DNA from: Leptospira congkakensis
GTDB taxonomy: Bacteria; Spirochaetota; Leptospiria; Leptospirales; Leptospiraceae
Direction: 5' to 3'
Length of the DNA stretch: 64,000 nt
Assembly: GCF_004770265.1 (NCBI RefSeq)
Contig: NZ_RQGQ01000004.1
Location: 682,001 to 746,000, forward strand
Of the stretch, positions 1-8,880 are shown piece by piece; the first letter of the stretch is position 1, and each line of letters begins with the position of its first letter. The notes under the pieces were generated by a model. That model searched no databases. It had not been told where the DNA came from and worked only from the letters and a program-made list of their open reading frames with translations. A program made the translations under genes and the position numbers.

Positions 1-1
1 A

Positions 2-520
2 GTTCATATTCCTTTTCCTTTGCATTTAGAATGCAAAGACAAAATGAAAGAAGAAATCTTTTTACATATCTTTCATTCCATCACCGATCGCGGGGAACGT
101 CTGTTTGGATTTTCCACAAGGAAAGACCGAGAACTTTTCCAACTCATCAAATCACTTCACGGAATTGGTGAACTCACCGCACTCAAAATTTTATCTTTTT
201 TTCATGCCGATGATTTGTATAAAATTGCGAAAGAAGATGATCGAAAAACTTTGGAAAAAATTCCAAAAGTCAAAGGCAAAACCTCAGAAAAAATTCTTTT
301 TGAAATCAAACAAAATTTAAAAAAGTTAGAAACCTTTTTAAATGATGAATCCACAAAAACAGAATCGGAAGATAGGGAAACAGATTTAGCAACCCTTGCA
401 CTAATTCAACTTGGGTTTGATGAAAAAACTGCTACCAAACAAGTTGCAGATGCAAAAAAACTAAATCCACTTGCTACCGCTTCGGAAATCGTCAAACAAG
501 TAATCACAGGAACTAGATAA
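2..520 (+). CDS. ruvA: Holliday junction branch migration protein RuvA (5' partial)
   Basis: RuvA binds Holliday junctions as a tetramer and loads the RuvB motor for branch migration in recombinational repair. The reading frame is open from base 2, so the gene starts outside the window; roughly the first 45-50 residues of the OB-fold domain are missing. What remains shows the domain I end (RLFGF), the first helix-hairpin-helix (SLHGIGELTALKIL), a second one (LEKIPKVKGKTSEKIL) and a C-terminal UBA-like domain III (LATLALIQLGFDEKTATKQV) after an acidic linker. Helix-hairpin-helix spacing fits RuvA. Internal TTG and ATG codons are not real starts, because homology continues upstream of them. It converges on the next gene with one base between them. 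Confidence 0.9.
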   Translation, partial: VHIPFPLHLECKDKMKEEIFLHIFHSITDRGERLFGFSTRKDRELFQLIKSLHGIGELTALKILSFFHADDLYKIAKEDDRKTLEKIPKVKGKTSEKILFEIKQNLKKLETFLNDESTKTESEDRETDLATLALIQLGFDEKTATKQVADAKKLNPLATASEIVKQVITGTR

Positions 521-521
521 A

Positions 522-1154
522 TTAAAACATACGGAGGAGATACCATTTCCCCTCCGCTTTGACAAAACTAGGATTGATCAAATACCTTTCTAGTTTTGGG
601 TTTTCTAAAAATCGAAACTTCACTTCCACTTCTTCACTGGAACCTACATAAAAATCAACTGACACTTGTTTTGCTGCTAAAAACACATCGCGGACAGTTA
701 AATTTCCAGAACTTCCTTTTTTGATATCCAATTTCTCTAAATCAAAATAATAAACCTGGAAATAACCATTGGGATCTTTCAAATCCGCTTTTACTTCCTC
801 CACCGTCCAGTAACCTTTGGCATCCACATACAAACCTTTCACGGGATGGACAAGGGTCAGGAGATGGACAAACTCACCCAAACAAAGATCCGCTAGTAAA
901 ATTTTAAGTTCCGATAGAATGACAGTTTGGTCAAATTTAGAAATGGAGGTTCCATAAACCTTTCCTAAGGTCAAGGGGATGGGGCAATGAAATTCTTTGG
1001 AATCTCGGGCCTTCGAGAGAGTTCCTTCCTTAGTTTCCAATTGTGTTGTTACTTTAGAATCCCTCGATCCGGAACCAGGTGTTTGGATTTGGCAATGATA
1101 CGAAAAGCTAAAAACCAGGAGAAAAAAACAAATTTGTTTTAAGTATGATTTCAT
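522..1154 (-). CDS. Putative lipoprotein, unknown function
   Basis: A 210-residue protein not assigned to a family. The N-terminus has a basic start, a hydrophobic stretch and a loose spirochaetal lipobox ending at Cys21 (FSYHC), so it is probably exported and lipidated. The mature part holds a Ser/Thr-rich linker and then a globular region with a YFDLEKLDIKKG segment. Its start codon overlaps the stop of the upstream TPR gene by one base (TAATG), which implies translational coupling and a shared function. Family is unknown; only the lipoprotein prediction is supported. Confidence 0.7.
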   Translation of the reverse strand: MKSYLKQICFFLLVFSFSYHCQIQTPGSGSRDSKVTTQLETKEGTLSKARDSKEFHCPIPLTLGKVYGTSISKFDQTVILSELKILLADLCLGEFVHLLTLVHPVKGLYVDAKGYWTVEEVKADLKDPNGYFQVYYFDLEKLDIKKGSSGNLTVRDVFLAAKQVSVDFYVGSSEEVEVKFRFLENPKLERYLINPSFVKAEGKWYLLRMF

Positions 1155-2698
1155 TACATTGTTTTGTTGAGAAGGTCTTCAAACAAATCCCCACTATACA
1201 TCTCAAGAGCGCCGTTACTAGCTGCGATGATTTTTTTACCTGCTTCGGTGACATCAAAGTTTCCAATCACATAACCTTTGGAGGCACCTAACTCTTCCAT
1301 TTGGTTTGTCATTTCGCGTAAGAATACATCAGATACTTTTGCATCCTTCCATTTACGAACTCGGAAGAGTGCTCTTTTATTTACATCTTCCTTGGAAGAA
1401 GCAAGTAAATTCACCCCGTCGGCTTCTGGATTAGACATTTCTTTTGTAACACGATAACCCATACTCATCACCATACGAGTGGCTTGGTTTTTGAAATTAG
1501 TTCCAGGAAGGCTAATAAACTTTTCAAATTTATCAAGACCCAACATATCCAATTTGGATGTTAGTTTTTTTCCCGCATCATCCACCATTCCTTTGATATT
1601 AAATGGTTTGGAAGAACGCATCCCACTCAGTTCAAAGTATCTTGAGTTAGGAAATAAGTTCACTGAAAGTAAATTGAGTTCCCGTGATAGATCATACTCA
1701 TGTGTGAGTGACTCGACAGTCCCTGTCCCTCGTTCCAATCTATATTTTAAATTTGCAAGAGCCACCACATCAGGATCATCCAATCTTTCCGCTTCCGCTT
1801 CGATCAAATATTCAGAAGCATCATCAAGCCTACCCATATACACAGTAATCATTGCAAAGTGGATGCTTGTTTCAATGATTTCACTCGGCCAGGCATTGAG
1901 CCTTGCCATTTCCATACACAACCTTCCATACTTCAAGGCTTCTGGAAAATTTTGCATAAGGATGGCTTCTGTCATTAAAAACTGAAACAAAGTAAAACGA
2001 ACAAACTCGTCTTCTATCTGTTCGCTGATGGCCACCGCGGTTTTCACAGCATCCTTGTGTTTGTTTTCACGGGAAAGAGAAAGCGCATATAAAAATCCAG
2101 AGACGGGAGACTTTTCTAGTTTGTATGCCTTTTCAAAATATTCTCTTTCCTTTCCCCCACCGGTCACTCCAGAGATCACACCGCGAGCAATGAAGTAAGA
2201 AGAAAGGTTGATTTTTTCTTCTGGAACACGTGAGAAAAAATGTTCCGCTATTTTAAATTCTTTTTGGCCAAGGGCCATAAATCCCAGACGAAGGCAAGCA
2301 ATGGGATTGGAACGATCGGCTTGGAGGGTGTCCAAATAATGAAAGAAGGCTTCCTCAAAAAAATCTTTGTTATAATAGATATCAGCAATGCGGTTGGAAA
2401 CCGTTACAGAATCGATTTCTTTCGTATACCGGTTGTTCTTTTTAATGATTTCGAGGTGTTTGGCTTCGTTTAAGGGGTCATTCTCCATGGCATAAATCTT
2501 TGCCATCACATAGTGACCATAGGGGTTTTGGTGGTCTTCTTCGAGTTTTTCCCGAACAAGGGCCCTTGCATCCAGAAAATTCCCGAGAGTGGCGAGACTC
2601 AAAGCCTTGGCATAACTATCCCTTCTTTGCCCCACGATGAAGGTCAAAAGAAACCCGAGCATAATCACTGCTGCTCCCACAAAGATAAAAAATGCCAA
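1154..2698 (-). CDS. Membrane-anchored TPR protein with degenerate Mrr-like C-terminal domain
   Basis: A 514-residue protein. Residues 2-25 form one transmembrane helix, residues about 30-330 look like tetratricopeptide-type helical repeats (for example NPYGHYVMAKIY and NPIACLRLGFMALGQKEF), and about residues 400-514 resemble the Mrr restriction-endonuclease-like fold. The latter has an MGYRV opening, a strand DGVNLLA, a strand LFRVRKW, and the GYVIGNF...EAGKKI segment seen in Mrr catalytic domains. The active-site Asp seems replaced (GVNLLA instead of GIDLIA) and the QxK triad strand reads RVR, so nuclease activity is unlikely. It is the first gene of a two-gene minus-strand unit with the lipoprotein downstream. 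The fold assignment is inference from motif similarity. Confidence 0.72.
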   Translation of the reverse strand: MAFFIFVGAAVIMLGFLLTFIVGQRRDSYAKALSLATLGNFLDARALVREKLEEDHQNPYGHYVMAKIYAMENDPLNEAKHLEIIKKNNRYTKEIDSVTVSNRIADIYYNKDFFEEAFFHYLDTLQADRSNPIACLRLGFMALGQKEFKIAEHFFSRVPEEKINLSSYFIARGVISGVTGGGKEREYFEKAYKLEKSPVSGFLYALSLSRENKHKDAVKTAVAISEQIEDEFVRFTLFQFLMTEAILMQNFPEALKYGRLCMEMARLNAWPSEIIETSIHFAMITVYMGRLDDASEYLIEAEAERLDDPDVVALANLKYRLERGTGTVESLTHEYDLSRELNLLSVNLFPNSRYFELSGMRSSKPFNIKGMVDDAGKKLTSKLDMLGLDKFEKFISLPGTNFKNQATRMVMSMGYRVTKEMSNPEADGVNLLASSKEDVNKRALFRVRKWKDAKVSDVFLREMTNQMEELGASKGYVIGNFDVTEAGKKIIAASNGALEMYSGDLFEDLLNKTM

Positions 2699-2766
2699 AT
2701 TCGATTACTTCCTATTTTCCTATTTTAGTTGGTAAAAAAGAGTCTTACGTCAATTCTGTCCTGGAA

Positions 2767-3300
2767 GTGATACAACTCACCTACATTTCGTTTGCTCTTC
2801 GCCTTCTCTTCCGAGATCGACTCTATTCGATGGCCTATGGCCTCGCCGGAGCCCTGGTTTTTACATTCTTTTTACTCGCTATCAGGATTCACTTCCATTT
2901 GTACGGAGGTGTGTCCCTTACTAGTATCGTTTCCTTTGACCAATCTCCGCAGATTCTTTTTTATTCTACAAGTTTTGCTCTGATGACTTTATTTTTCTTC
3001 CATTGCCTTCATGGTCTGGGTGACATTGGAGTGATGATGGCCATTGGTGGGAACCGACTCGGTTGTATTTGGCTACACTCCTTGTCCTTATTTTTCCTAT
3101 TTCTTCCCAGTTTCCTACTGGCAATCATCATCAATCTAGGGGTTTTGAATCCACCACCCGACTTCGGAATCTTTAGTGAACTCAAATCCGTTTTTTCTTG
3201 TTTGGTTCTCTTTATCGCACTTGGTTTTTTAGTTTCTGTTCCCACAATTGGAATCAGTTCTTATATTGATCCTTATAAATCCATTCGGAGACAAAAATAA
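2767..3300 (+). CDS. FtsX-like ABC transporter permease (half-size)
   Basis: A membrane protein with about four predicted helices (around [44 protein letters not shown] and [14 protein letters not shown]) and an end, [11 protein letters not shown], like the DP-x-x-x-LR terminus of FtsX/LolC permeases. The next gene, directly abutting, is a LolD-type ATPase, so the pair is probably one exporter or division-type ABC system. The frame extends upstream to an ATG at 2692, but that overlaps the start of the divergent TPR gene and leaves no room for a promoter. The GTG at 2767 is a plausible start, though none has a strong ribosome site. It lacks the long periplasmic domain of LolC/MacB and is closer to the four-helix FtsX core. 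Confidence 0.65.
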   Translation: MIQLTYISFALRLLFRDRLYSMAYGLAGALVFTFFLLAIRIHFHLYGGVSLTSIVSFDQSPQILFYSTSFALMTLFFFHCLHGLGDIGVMMAIGGNRLGCIWLHSLSLFFLFLPSFLLAIIINLGVLNPPPDFGIFSELKSVFSCLVLFIALGFLVSVPTIGISSYIDPYKSIRRQK

Positions 3301-3971
3301 TGTTACTCCGTGTCCACAGCCTAACCAAACGATTTGGCAAAGACGAAGCAGTCAGTTCCGTAAGTTTCGATGTGAACCAAGGTGACTATGTTGCCATCAT
3401 TGGGCCATCTGGATCTGGCAAAACCACTTTACTTTCTATGCTGACAGGAATGCTCTCACCCTCTGAAGGAGACATTCTTTATGACCAAATCAAACTTTCC
3501 CAAATTTCCAAACAAGAACTAGCAGAAATTCGAGCCCGCGACCTAGGACTCGTTTTCCAATTTTCAGAACTTGTGGGAAATCTAACCATCAAAGAAAACA
3601 TTCTCTTACCTGCTCTTTTTACCCGTAAGTTCTCAAATGATGACTACATTCGTAAATGCGATTATTTGATCGAACATTTAAAGTTAGGTGATATACAAAA
3701 TTCCCTTCCTCGCACATTATCCGGTGGGCAAATTCAAAAAGCTGCCATTGCACGTTCCCTTATCAATGATCCAGCCATTTTATTTGCAGATGAACCATCT
3801 GGAGACTTAGATCCGGAAAATAGTTATTTAGTCCAACTCCTCCTAAATGAATACAACAAACGAAACCATTCCATCATTCTTGTAACTCATGATATGAAAC
3901 TTGCCTTCGATGCCCAAACCGTTTATGAAATGAAAAACGGGAAATTCGACCAGGTCATTAAGGGAGAATGA
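3300..3971 (+). CDS. ABC transporter ATP-binding protein, LolD/FtsE type
   Basis: A 223-residue ATPase, the usual length for LolD/FtsE/MacB nucleotide-binding subunits. It shows Walker A (GPSGSGKTT), a Q-loop in [11 protein letters not shown], the ABC signature LSGGQ, Walker [13 protein letters not shown] with the family's D-loop, and the H-loop in ILVTHD. The start overlaps the permease stop by one base (TAATG), so the two are coupled and probably form one complex at the inner membrane. The substrate cannot be read from the sequence; lipoprotein release, peptide export or a cell-envelope signalling role are all possible. Confidence 0.9.
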   Translation: MLLRVHSLTKRFGKDEAVSSVSFDVNQGDYVAIIGPSGSGKTTLLSMLTGMLSPSEGDILYDQIKLSQISKQELAEIRARDLGLVFQFSELVGNLTIKENILLPALFTRKFSNDDYIRKCDYLIEHLKLGDIQNSLPRTLSGGQIQKAAIARSLINDPAILFADEPSGDLDPENSYLVQLLLNEYNKRNHSIILVTHDMKLAFDAQTVYEMKNGKFDQVIKGE

Positions 3972-4870
3972 GTTTGGGTTTGGCCATCGGAGTGGATATC
4001 GGCGGAGGAAGCATTCGAGCTAACCTTTTCGATGAATCGGGAAAGGAATTAAAATCCATAGTTTCCCCCACTCCTGAAAATCTAAACAATGAAAGTTTTT
4101 TAAAAATCTTAAAAGATACCATCCGTCCATTGGTTCCAAACGCAAATGGGATTGGGGTTGGATCTCCAGGTCCCTTGGACAATGAAAAAGGAATTCTGAT
4201 TTCTAGTGCCAATATGAAAGGCCTAAAAAACCTCTCACTCAAAGAAGAATTAAAAACTGAATTTTCCCTTCCCGTTTGGTATGAAAATGATGCCAACTGT
4301 GCTGCGCTTGGTGAAGCCTACTTCGGATCTTATAAAAATACAGAATCGCAACTCATCATTACCTTAGGAACCGGAGTTGGTGGTGGATTTGTCGACAAAG
4401 GAATTCTATATTCCGGTTATCTTGGCAATGGAATCGAAATTGGCCATACCACTGCGGTCATTGGTGGAGCGCTTTGTGGTTGTGGAGTCCGTGGTTGTGT
4501 AGAAAGTTATTTTTCGACAAAAGGATTTATCAATCGTTATGCGGAAAAAACAAAAATCAAATTGAATAGTGGTAAAGATTTTTTCCAATTGATCCAAAAC
4601 AAAGATCCAATTGCCGAAGAAGTTTTACATTTTGGAACCTTGGCCTTAGCGCATTCAGTTAGGAATGCAATCCAATTACTAAATCCGGAAGCCGTTGTAT
4701 TCGTAGGTGGAATCACAAAATCCTATGGTTTATTTGGAAAAACCTTAGAGGCGGAAATTCGATCTACAATCTTTCCCGTGTTAAATGAGAGATTAAAAAT
4801 CGGACCGGGCGGAAGTTTATCCGGAGCCTTAGGTGCTGCATCACTTGTATTTTCTAAGGAGAAAGTTTAA
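3968..4870 (+). CDS. ROK family sugar kinase (glucokinase-like)
   Basis: A 300-residue ROK protein, predicted to phosphorylate glucose or another hexose with ATP in the cytoplasm. The N-terminus has the phosphate-binding [15 protein letters not shown] motif, an END segment with the catalytic Asp follows ([13 protein letters not shown]), then LGTGVGGG, and the ROK zinc site reads GHTTAV...[10 protein letters not shown], matching the CxCGxxGCxE consensus. There is no N-terminal helix-turn-helix, so it is an enzyme rather than a NagC-type repressor. It overlaps the ABC ATPase end by four bases (ATGA). The sugar specificity is not determined. Confidence 0.88.
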   Translation: MSLGLAIGVDIGGGSIRANLFDESGKELKSIVSPTPENLNNESFLKILKDTIRPLVPNANGIGVGSPGPLDNEKGILISSANMKGLKNLSLKEELKTEFSLPVWYENDANCAALGEAYFGSYKNTESQLIITLGTGVGGGFVDKGILYSGYLGNGIEIGHTTAVIGGALCGCGVRGCVESYFSTKGFINRYAEKTKIKLNSGKDFFQLIQNKDPIAEEVLHFGTLALAHSVRNAIQLLNPEAVVFVGGITKSYGLFGKTLEAEIRSTIFPVLNERLKIGPGGSLSGALGAASLVFSKEKV

Positions 4871-4871
4871 T

Positions 4872-5216
4872 ATGGAAAATTGTCTTTTCTGTAAAATTGT
4901 CAGCGGAGAAATTCCAAGTAAAAAGGAATATGAATCAGAAAACATTTTAGTGTTTCATGATATTACTCCTCAAGCCCCTTTTCACGTCCTCGTCATTCCC
5001 AAAGTCCATATTTCGAATATGAACGAAATTGGAGATTTGGATCCAGAAATCTTAAAAGAAATCTTTCATATCATTCCTAAAGTGGCGAAACAAAATGGAA
5101 TCGCTGAAAAGGGATATCGACTGGTCAATAACTGTGGAAATTTTGGCGGACAAACCGTACACCACATCCACTTTCATCTGCTAGGTGGTCGCCATATGAA
5201 CTGGCCACCAGGTTAA
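4872..5216 (+). CDS. HIT family nucleotide hydrolase
   Basis: A 114-residue histidine-triad protein of the HINT group, which hydrolyses nucleoside phosphoramidates or adenylates. It has the N-terminal CLFCKIVSGEIP with the two-cysteine zinc motif, the central strand HVLVIPK and the catalytic triad HHIHFHLLGG, and ends in the HINT-like WPPG. The start at 4872 gives the conserved N-terminus; the frame extends further upstream but overlaps the ROK gene. It follows that gene by one base, suggesting co-transcription. Confidence 0.93.
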   Translation: MENCLFCKIVSGEIPSKKEYESENILVFHDITPQAPFHVLVIPKVHISNMNEIGDLDPEILKEIFHIIPKVAKQNGIAEKGYRLVNNCGNFGGQTVHHIHFHLLGGRHMNWPPG

Positions 5217-5226
5217 AAAGGAAAAC

Positions 5227-6177
5227 ATGAGAAAATTGATATTTGGAATTTTAGTTTCAGGGATTGCTGTTTATTTTCTTTCGAAAAACTTTGATCTTGC
5301 TGAATTTGAACGTTTAGAAGGAAAAATCAATTGGTGGATTTTCCCATTACTTTTTCTTTCCAACTTATGGGCTTTTATTCCTTTTTCAATTCGATGGTAT
5401 CATCTTTTAGAAAAGAAAATTAGTTTTTCGGGGAGTTTCACAACTTCTATCATTGGAGTTGGTCTCAATATGGTTCTTCCTGCCAGAGGTGGGGACCTTG
5501 TTCGCCTCATTATGAACAAACGAGACACAGAGCTCCCACTCACCCATCTCTTCAGTCGTATTTTTTTAGAAAAGGTGATGGATCTTGGTTCCGTTGTAAT
5601 CATTGGTGCTGCTGCCCTATTTTATATGGGACTAGGACAATCCAAAAACTTAAATCTACTTCTCCTCTCAACCCTTGTCATTTTTGGAATGATTGTAGGT
5701 TTGATTCTAGTTCGTTATTATTTAGATCCCTTACGTGGGCTTGCAAAAAAGTTATTTGGATTTATCGGCAAACTTGGGTTATATGAAGATAAATTAGACC
5801 ACCATCTGGTAGAATTTTCTTCCTTTCTCAAAGGTGACAAACTAGCTAAACCAGTCCTCTATTCCATACCCACCTGGGTTTTCGGATATGCGATTTCTTA
5901 TTATCTTGCAGGTTTACTGATTGGAATGCCTATTCAGTTTCCGGAAGCTTTACTCTTTATGTTTCTTGGTGGGATGGGAGTGGCCATTCCTTCAGCGCCG
6001 TCCGGAATTGGTGTGTTTCATGCAGCAATCATTTCTGGATTTATCATTGTAGGACGTGATCCTGGCGAAGGACTTGTGTATGCCACGGTTGTCCACCTAA
6101 CACAATTCATCATCACTACCAGTTTGGCTTTAGTCGCTTATTTATACTGGCGATGGACTCACGGGAATAAAAACTAA
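5227..6177 (+). CDS. LPG-synthase-like flippase-domain membrane protein (UPF0104)
   Basis: A 316-residue integral membrane protein with about eight helices and no soluble synthase domain. Family features include the GVGLNMVLPARGGDLVR loop, the FSRIFLEKVMDLG helix and a late GGMGVAIPSAPSGIGVFHA helix pair, all typical of the LPG_synthase_TM family (YbhN/AglD-like). These proteins are thought to move lipids or lipid-linked molecules across the inner membrane. The gene follows the HIT gene by ten bases and is the last of the 2767-6177 run. Substrate is unknown. Confidence 0.82.
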   Translation: MRKLIFGILVSGIAVYFLSKNFDLAEFERLEGKINWWIFPLLFLSNLWAFIPFSIRWYHLLEKKISFSGSFTTSIIGVGLNMVLPARGGDLVRLIMNKRDTELPLTHLFSRIFLEKVMDLGSVVIIGAAALFYMGLGQSKNLNLLLLSTLVIFGMIVGLILVRYYLDPLRGLAKKLFGFIGKLGLYEDKLDHHLVEFSSFLKGDKLAKPVLYSIPTWVFGYAISYYLAGLLIGMPIQFPEALLFMFLGGMGVAIPSAPSGIGVFHAAIISGFIIVGRDPGEGLVYATVVHLTQFIITTSLALVAYLYWRWTHGNKN

Positions 6178-6282
6178 CAAAATGATTAAGACAGAAGGTT
6201 AAAAGAGATAAAAATCTAAGGTAACTAGCTGTTTGTTTGGAAAGCCCGAGTTTGCCTCGAAAAAGTTTTACTTTGTTTGGCG

Positions 6283-6318
6283 AAGGCAACCTACGGCAAT
6301 CAACCGACCAGTTGCCTT
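6283..6318. terminator. Hairpin terminator between convergent genes
   Basis: The arms AAGGCAAC (6283-6290) and GTTGCCTT (6311-6318) are perfect inverted repeats, followed on the plus strand by CTTTATG. It lies between the ends of the plus-strand membrane gene and the minus-strand VOC gene. The 20-base loop is long and the trailing T-run is weak, so efficiency is uncertain. Confidence 0.45.
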
Positions 6319-6330
6319 TCTTTATGTTAC

Positions 6331-6792
6331 TTAACCTAAAGCTTTAATTACATCTTCTGGTGCTTGGACTAACTCCACTAGCACTCCTTCACTACAAAGA
6401 GGAAATTCCTCATTTCCTTTTGGATGAATGAAACAAACGTTATATCCGGCTGCTCCTTTTCTGATCCCACCAGGAGTGAATCTGACTCCTTGCTTTGTCA
6501 AATACTCCACGCACTCTTCCAATTTATCAATCCAAAGACCAATATGGTTTAATTTTGGGTCGTGAACTTTTGGGCTTTTGTTTGGATCAATAGGTTGCAT
6601 TAGATCGATCTCAACCTTAAAAGGTCCATTCCCCATGGACAAAATGTCCTCATCCACGTTTTCTTTTTCACTTTTATAATCAGAAACTTTAGTAAGCCCC
6701 ATAACATCTACCCAAAACTTGGATAATTTTTCTTTCGACTCACCACCAATTGCAACTTGTTGGATTCCTAATACTTTGAAGGGACGGGACAT
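6331..6792 (-). CDS. VOC family protein (glyoxalase/methylmalonyl-CoA epimerase-like)
   Basis: A 153-residue vicinal-oxygen-chelate protein with two beta-alpha-beta-beta-beta modules. The first begins [10 protein letters not shown] and includes [11 protein letters not shown]; the second has [23 protein letters not shown] and ends with VLVELVQAP. The second-module His and the terminal Glu match VOC metal ligands, and the overall look is closest to methylmalonyl-CoA epimerase or lactoylglutathione lyase, but the first ligand position carries Gln. The exact reaction is not determined. The start ATG at 6792 has GGTAG a few bases upstream. Confidence 0.8.
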   Translation of the reverse strand: MSRPFKVLGIQQVAIGGESKEKLSKFWVDVMGLTKVSDYKSEKENVDEDILSMGNGPFKVEIDLMQPIDPNKSPKVHDPKLNHIGLWIDKLEECVEYLTKQGVRFTPGGIRKGAAGYNVCFIHPKGNEEFPLCSEGVLVELVQAPEDVIKALG

Positions 6793-6965
6793 GATCTACC
6801 TCGTTTGCTGTAATTTGCAAAAATAATTTCTACCTCACCACATTCTTTGAATGACCTTCTCGCGAAAATTATTTTTCTCATTCGTTTTTCTGATTTCTTC
6901 ACAAGTTCCCAAAATTCCGTTCCGAACCAAATTAAATTTTTTCGTTGATCTTTAGATTTCGCCAT
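6768..6965 (-). CDS. Possible small basic protein, weak support
   Basis: An open frame of 65 codons starting at an ATG at 6965 and overlapping the VOC gene start by 25 bases. The product is Lys/Arg-rich ([10 protein letters not shown]...[10 protein letters not shown]) with no recognised domain. There is no clear ribosome site, and the frame could be chance. It is listed because the 6793-7153 gap is otherwise empty apart from the promoter of the next gene. Confidence 0.2.
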   Translation of the reverse strand: MAKSKDQRKNLIWFGTEFWELVKKSEKRMRKIIFARRSFKECGEVEIIFANYSKRGRSCPVPSKY

Positions 6966-7153
6966 CAGAGGAAAACTTATGCAGGGGTACAAATATACAC
7001 CCATCTGCTCAAGAAAAATTAACCAGAGAGTATACCTTCGAAAAATAATTTCATTTTAATCCTTTCCATAAATCGATTATCAATATTAAGATTCGAATTT
7101 GATTTGACGACCACCTACTATAGTGTTACATAAAAGAAAAAAGAAGGTATTCA
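6793..7153. other. Intergenic region, 361 bases
   Basis: This gap lies between two diverging genes. Apart from the weak small frame ending at 6768 and the promoter at 7104-7132, I see no RNA gene or repeat in it. Confidence 0.5.
7104..7132 (+). promoter_or_regulatory. Sigma-70-type promoter for lipoprotein gene
   Basis: TTGACG at 7104-7109 and TACATA at 7127-7132 are separated by exactly 17 bases. The lipoprotein start lies 21 bases beyond the -10, and a purine-rich AAGAAGG ribosome site sits before the ATG. Confidence 0.6.
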
Positions 7154-7732
7154 ATGAAAAAAATCCTAATATTAGTTATCTTAAGCGTTGTTGGTCTAGG
7201 CCTAACCAATTGTACCAGTTTAAACATTGTTGATCCAAAAAAAGAAATTGCCCCACAAATTCCAAATGAAAAACCAATTTACTTTATCAAAGCAAACTTT
7301 AATGCGGGAACCGAAACCATCTATAATGTAACTTTAGAGAATTTTGATTTAATCAATAGTGAAATCTCTGGCCACTCCCTTGATTTAGGTGCAGGAAACA
7401 AAGACAACCCGAACATTCTTACCGGATGTTTTTTATTTACCGGCATTAACACAGTTTATGCTCTCTATGAAGCACAAATTCGGACAACTGGAGGAAAAAC
7501 TAGAAGTGTTAAGTTAGCCGATAAAAAAAGTTGGAACCTATCCACTGAAGGTTCGAAGGTTCCTATTTTTGCAGGAACACTCAGTTATCTGGATGGGAGA
7601 TTGGATGTTTCTGATCTTGGATTCAAAGAATGTACGACAGAACTCTCAGCAAAATATCCAACAATAGATTTTTCAAAGGCTGAGGAAATGCTAAAAAGAA
7701 AACCAAAACAAGAATTTAAAAATAAGAAATAA
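7154..7732 (+). CDS. Putative lipoprotein, unknown function
   Basis: A 192-residue exported protein. The signal peptide MKKILILVILSVVGLGLTNC ends in a lipobox with Cys20, so it is probably lipidated. The mature part is rich in beta strands, with a repeated theme of asparagine-containing strands and a Lys-rich tail (the last 13 residues hold seven Lys or Arg). It resembles no family I recognise. It is a single gene with its own promoter and a clear ribosome site (AAGAAGG, 7 bases before the ATG). Confidence 0.78.
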   Translation: MKKILILVILSVVGLGLTNCTSLNIVDPKKEIAPQIPNEKPIYFIKANFNAGTETIYNVTLENFDLINSEISGHSLDLGAGNKDNPNILTGCFLFTGINTVYALYEAQIRTTGGKTRSVKLADKKSWNLSTEGSKVPIFAGTLSYLDGRLDVSDLGFKECTTELSAKYPTIDFSKAEEMLKRKPKQEFKNKK

Positions 7733-7745
7733 GAAACACTAAAAA

Positions 7746-7789
7746 AATCAAGGTTTTGAAATTTACAATGTTTTTCCAAGACCTTGATT
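7746..7789. other. Intergenic hairpin
   Basis: AATCAAGGT (7746-7754) and ACCTTGATT (7781-7789) are perfect complementary arms, extended inward by a wobble and three more pairs. It follows the lipoprotein gene. The plus strand has no T-run after the stem, but the stem is preceded by a run of A, so it would look like a terminator only on the minus strand. The right arm overlaps the -35 of the next gene. Confidence 0.4.
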
Positions 7790-7812
7790 CCGTCTAATAC
7801 CGTAAGTACTAG
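7784..7812 (+). promoter_or_regulatory. Candidate promoter for DUF1232 gene
   Basis: TTGATT at 7784-7789, a 17-base spacer and TACTAG at 7807-7812, with the start codon 15 bases further. The -10 match is modest. Confidence 0.35.
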
Positions 7813-7826
7813 AAAATAAAGAACTT

Positions 7827-8147
7827 ATGGATGAAAAAGAAAAACTCCAATTTATCAAAACGAATTTTTGGAAAAAAATCAAAGAAACAGGAAAGAAAAT
7901 TCCTTTTTTAAAAGATGTCATTGCGATGTATTATTGTTTGTTAGATGAAAACACTTCTCTCACAGCCAAAACATCCATTGCTTTGGCACTTCTGTATTTT
8001 ATCTCACCAGTGGATGCAATCCCAGATATCATTTTGGGATTGGGATTTACCGATGATGCGGGAGTGATTGCTACCACCCTACTCATCATCAAATCTCAAT
8101 TGAAACCAGAACATTATACTAAGGCGAACGAGTCATTATCGAACTAA
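7827..8147 (+). CDS. DUF1232 (YkvA-like) small membrane protein
   Basis: A 106-residue protein of the DUF1232 family. The conserved core ALLYFISPVDAIPDIILGLG followed by TDDAGV is present at residues about 55-80, preceded by a basic amphipathic N-terminal half. Family members have one or two hydrophobic helices and no established biochemical function; some are membrane associated. It is a single gene between two unrelated neighbours. Confidence 0.88.
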   Translation: MDEKEKLQFIKTNFWKKIKETGKKIPFLKDVIAMYYCLLDENTSLTAKTSIALALLYFISPVDAIPDIILGLGFTDDAGVIATTLLIIKSQLKPEHYTKANESLSN

Positions 8148-8174
8148 CCTATAGGTAAGTTTCTGGCTATTATT

Positions 8175-8777
8175 TTAATCGGTATCAGTTTTCTTTTTCC
8201 AAAACAACCTGATTACAAACAAAACCAAGAATAAAATTACGATCCAATATATCAATTTAACGAGAAATTGCCCCAACTCAAAAGGTGGTGGTGCCCAGGC
8301 TGGCCAATGCCCAATTGCAAAATGTGCAGACCTTATCATTGATTGAACTTCAGCACTAAGAAGTGGATCTTTCAGAGAGATGAAATAAATTGAATGATAT
8401 TTCCATTGATCCACAAATATATAGGAAACTACCTGTTGCCCAGAAGGTGCATTGTATCTTACAATTACAGCTTCTCTTTCCATAAAAATAGCTGAGTTGT
8501 CGAAAAATATATCAGATGCGTTTTCTTTTATAAGAGTTTTACGAATCCCATTTTGAAATTCCTGTGAACGTGCACTGATAAAAGGTCCGCCGTACAACGA
8601 ATTCACGAAAAATATAATTTCACCATCTGGAGATTTATAAACGTCCGGACCTTTTTCATTTTGGTCTTTTTGCCATCCGTCTGGTAATTCAATTACAAAA
8701 CCTAAATCCAAAGGAGTCGCGATCAAACTGTTTTGGAAAAGAGCTAGAAATAAAAGTATTACAAGTTTTTTAGTCAA
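8175..8777 (-). CDS. Exported single-pass membrane protein, unknown function
   Basis: A 200-residue protein with a cleavable-type signal peptide (hydrophobic residues 4-20, then an IATP site), a roughly 130-residue extracytoplasmic domain starting LGFVIELPDGWQ, and a C-terminal transmembrane helix (about residues 168-192) followed by basic residues RLFWKKK. The LPDGW motif and the later VIVRYNAPSGQQVVSYIF strand resemble PsbP/MOG1-like stress domains, but this is a weak likeness. It would sit in the inner membrane with its domain in the periplasm. Confidence 0.65.
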   Translation of the reverse strand: MTKKLVILLFLALFQNSLIATPLDLGFVIELPDGWQKDQNEKGPDVYKSPDGEIIFFVNSLYGGPFISARSQEFQNGIRKTLIKENASDIFFDNSAIFMEREAVIVRYNAPSGQQVVSYIFVDQWKYHSIYFISLKDPLLSAEVQSMIRSAHFAIGHWPAWAPPPFELGQFLVKLIYWIVILFLVLFVIRLFWKKKTDTD

Positions 8778-8880
8778 AATTCATTTCCTAGCTCATAACA
8801 GTAGCATTTATGTAATGTTCTCTCTTTCCAATTTAGATTTATCATTGTTTGCATCAGAAACATAACAACCGTCCAAACCT

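Noticed and set aside
18..38. Perfect 9-bp inverted repeat CTTTGCATT-TAG-AATGCAAAG
   Set aside because: It lies inside the ruvA coding frame, and arms of this length are expected by chance several times in 64 kb.
7746..7789. Hairpin as an intrinsic terminator for the lipoprotein gene
   Set aside because: The plus strand has no T-run after the stem, so it is recorded as a hairpin only.
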